Positions 61,620-64,000 of a stretch of 64,000 bases of DNA are shown here, in pieces (position 1 is the stretch's first letter; each line of letters begins with the position of its first letter). The stretch covers positions 16,695,201 to 16,759,200 of the forward strand of contig OX463835.1 in NCBI GenBank assembly GCA_949825045.1. Reading direction: 5' to 3'. Source of the DNA: Argyresthia goedartella (Eukaryota > Arthropoda > Insecta > Lepidoptera > Argyresthiidae). The position numbers and the translations under genes were made by a program. The notes under the pieces were generated by a model. It had not been told where the DNA came from and made no database searches. It worked only from the letters and a program-made list of their open reading frames with translations.

Positions 61620-62662
61620 AACTGTGCGGAATCCGCAATGAGAGATTAGGTAGGGTCAGCAAAAGTGGAATCTCTTAAATGTTATTACAAATTACTTTAA
61701 ATTGACGCATTTTTATACCTACATAGTATTTGTATAAAATGTTATTATATATAATGCAGTATTGTTCATATATACTAAGAGTAAATTAGCATAAAAACTT
61801 TTTTTAACAATTTCTTAGTAATTGAACGTCACAGTTAAATGATAGAAAGTAAAAGTCAGTTACGAGTTACGAGTATCAGAAATCAGATTTATTAGAACTT
61901 GTGTATTAACTTATCTTAGTACTTGTTGTGTCTTGTAGCTTGTTAACTTATATTCTCTATCTTTTAGCTAAAGATTCAAGAGAAAGTCTCGTGGGTCATA
62001 AAGAAAACGTTGTAATATAACAGACTATAAATAATTAATTTCGAAATATCGTTGTGCCTATGTTATTTTTTACCAAAATGTCTACCTATATATTGGTAAT
62101 AGGATTGCAATCCGGTAAACCAGAGTGGAGCTGTTTTGGTTCATTGACGTCAAACATAACGTTTATATAGACATGCCCCGCCTAACAATCCTGGGATATT
62201 CCCTTGGATATTAGATGTGAAAGAAACAATTTGAAATTAGTTTACTTGGAAGAAATTGTTTTTACTGTCGTTCTATGCAATAAAGGATATAATAATAATA
62301 AGAAAAAAACAATTTCTCCGAGCATGCAACTTGAACTTATAGTAAGATTTTTATAATTCTGTTAATTGTTTATCGTTGTTGTATACAGGGTATAACACAG
62401 GTAGTCATATTTTAAGACGTTGTTGATAAATATGACTACACCTTTCTGTTATAGCCCTTTTGATTTATTTGAATGAATTTTAATCGAAGTGTACAAAATT
62501 GTTACATAAAAATATAATTTAATAATAAAACCTTTCTATTTATTTCGATAACCCCCAAAATACATTGCCATTCAATTATATTTTAAATCACGGTATTCCA
62601 GAATGCCGGGCATGTCCATATTATTACCTCGTATTACAAGTGCCATAAACAGCCCCACACAT
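61620..62662. other. no gene recognised; one LINE tail
   Basis: AT-rich DNA upstream of the CPAP1-type gene. At 62240-62300 TTGGAAGAAATTGTTTTTAC and TATGCAATAAAGGATATAAT look like a decayed LINE-beta 3' end. Confidence 0.45.
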
Positions 62663-62812
62663 TAATAATAATACCTTGGACACTATTTACACACATTAAT
62701 CTAGCCCCAAACTAGGATTCCCTGTATCTTGGGTACTACACAACCATACACATACTTATATAGATAAATATTATACTTGGATAGATAAACAATCATGACT
62801 AGGGTACAAAAC
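62663..62812 (-). mobile_element. SINE-A copy, head missing
   Basis: 3' half only: CTAGTAGTGTGTACCC-like region to GTCCAAGGTATTATTATTAA, as in 8886-8963 but longer. Truncated at the AATGTTTTGTACCCTAGTCA side. Confidence 0.8.
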
Positions 62813-63149
62813 ATTCCGATCAAAGTGAGTCTTATAGTAATAAACGTTAATCCCAAAAGCCACCTTTATTTAATTAATAGATTTCGCTGCTGACGGTACC
62901 TAGGATGAACTTTTGGCTAGGCTACAAACTTTTGTATGTGACTCGCAAATTGATTATATTTTATCGGGTGTCAAATTTTATGACGATCTAGCCCAACATA
63001 CGATTTAGCCTTATTTGGGTTGGGATTTACTGTTTTTTTAGGTTAGGTACGTTAAACCATACTAAGTAGATTAACTGTTTAAGGTCGAACTCATTGCTAC
63101 AAAAATAATAAAAGATCTTTGTACATTATCAGAAAACATCCTAAGAATA
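62813..63149. other. no feature recognised
   Basis: No repeat or coding signal that I can name. Confidence 0.4.
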
Positions 63150-63215
63150 CTTGCAGCGCGGTAATGCTGCCAGTGTAATGGGCGCGTTTGGTGCGGGCGT
63201 TTCTTGGGGCGGTTT
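63150..63215 (+). pseudogene. LINE-epsilon C-terminal scrap
   Basis: CAGCGCGGTAATGCTGCCAG onwards encodes QRGNAASVMGAFGAGVSWGG, matching 35270-35312 and the piece at 48285-48605. Confidence 0.6.
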
Positions 63216-63383
63216 ATTTTTATAGATATGTATTTTGTGTCTTATGTTTAGTTATGACGAAGCGTTTGGCGGATTTATGTCAGTGTTTTTTATTGTAGTT
63301 ATAGGTGTCTGTCTCCTTTAATTTATGTATATTTAAGAATACTTATTTGGTAGATTTTCATCCATTGCAGAAGAAGATCCGGC

Positions 63384-63443
<60 letters not shown>
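63384..63443. repeat. (CTA)n microsatellite
   Basis: About 19 uninterrupted CTA units followed by TAATACTTC. Poly-Val open frame on the minus strand is an artefact. Confidence 0.95.
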
Positions 63444-63496
63444 ATACTTCTAGAAATGTTTGAGAATTACTTGGCCTTACCTTGCCGAACCTATAC

Positions 63497-63895
63497 CTAA
63501 ACTGCACATCAGAAATACTGATTTGCACAGCAAATATCCCTTTTAATTGCTGCGGTAGCGATAGTGTTTTATTATGGGAAATATTACAATGCACATAAAA
63601 AATACTGATTTGCACAGCAAATATCTGGGCAAAATGCTGCGATAGCTTAGGTGAAGTGTAAAGGGGGTGAGCGAAGCGAAGCTCCTTTATCCTTCGTGTT
63701 AGGTTCAACATGTAAGAACAACAAAAAATACTTAAAACATAAACTTAAGTACTATAATATATATATATATATATTATATTACTTATATAATATATAATAT
63801 ATATACTCATTAAATAATTAAAACATAAAAAGTGTTTTGCTGATCCTTTTTTGCTGCGTAAATCAGTATTTTTGCTGTGCGAATAAATACTAGCC
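63497..63895 (+). mobile_element. MITE type A, full copy preceded by a second left end
   Basis: A left-end fragment (AAACTGCACATCAGAAATAC, GATTTGCACAGCAAATAT) at 63497-63560 is followed by GCTGCGGTAGCGATAG. A complete copy then starts at about 63589 (GGGAAATATTACAATGCACA) and ends GAATAAATACTAGCC. A (TA)n run at 63755-63800 lies inside the full copy. Confidence 0.78.
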
Positions 63896-64000
63896 ATATT
63901 AAATAAGTTAAATGTACCACGGTCAGCTAAAGCTGACATTTCTCCGGTATCGGTTTTGAATTTTATTACCATGACATGACGTTCAGAATCGCGATACCGC

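Overview
The window looks like an AT-rich insect genome, most likely Lepidoptera. The evidence is spliced GT-AG genes with an arthropod chitin-binding (peritrophin-A, CPAP1-type) cuticle protein, a DD37D mariner (maT class), a piggyBac transposase gene, lepidopteran-style non-LTR retrotransposons (LINEs), several tRNA-headed SINE families and many MITEs. There are no bacterial operons, CRISPR arrays or real RNA genes. I cannot name the species from sequence alone.

Host genes. (1) A plus-strand gene runs from 17.15 to 45.48 kb. Six short coding exons join in frame into a 193-residue protein that is essentially one phosphotyrosine-binding (PTB/PID) domain. Its five introns (0.57 to 11.2 kb) are largely transposon. 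(2) A minus-strand gene at 49.61-54.35 kb has four coding exons giving a 1104-residue secreted protein that I do not recognise. (3) A minus-strand gene at 54.85-61.6 kb has four coding exons plus a 5'UTR exon and TATA box. It encodes a 349-residue secreted protein with one six-cysteine peritrophin-A domain and a long Lys/Glu/Met-rich tail. Genes 2 and 3 lie head to tail about 0.5 kb apart and may both act at the cuticle; that is inference.

Transposon layout. My labels: LINE-alpha (6.1-8.9, 29.9-34.5 split, 36.05-37.96, 56.84-57.92 kb), LINE-beta (30.1-34.0, 21.3-22.0, 42.4-43.1 kb and many 3' tails carrying a conserved hairpin), LINE-gamma (17.5-19.4 kb, flanked by a 110-bp duplication), RTE-like pieces (19.6-21.1 kb) and LINE-epsilon C-terminal scraps. 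DNA transposons are a frameshifted maT mariner (9.4-10.7 kb), an intron-containing piggyBac gene cut short by a LINE (40.6-42.1 kb) and a DDE transposase relic (20.4-20.8 kb). One MITE family occurs in two forms (types A and B) sharing a central core but with different ends; the best copies have 9-bp target duplications. Other inverted-repeat MITEs and tandem arrays (60, 22, 60, 32 and 30 bp units) fill most of the rest.

The most unusual structure is not a gene. Several repeat copies carry perfect snap-back inverted duplications (arms of 19-23 bp, spacers of 2-16 nt). A composite MITE with about 100-bp inverted ends holds a 14-unit minisatellite and is nested three deep. Two copies of the A/B MITE sit about 8-10 bp from splice sites of two host genes. 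No tool was run; all family names come from motif recognition.
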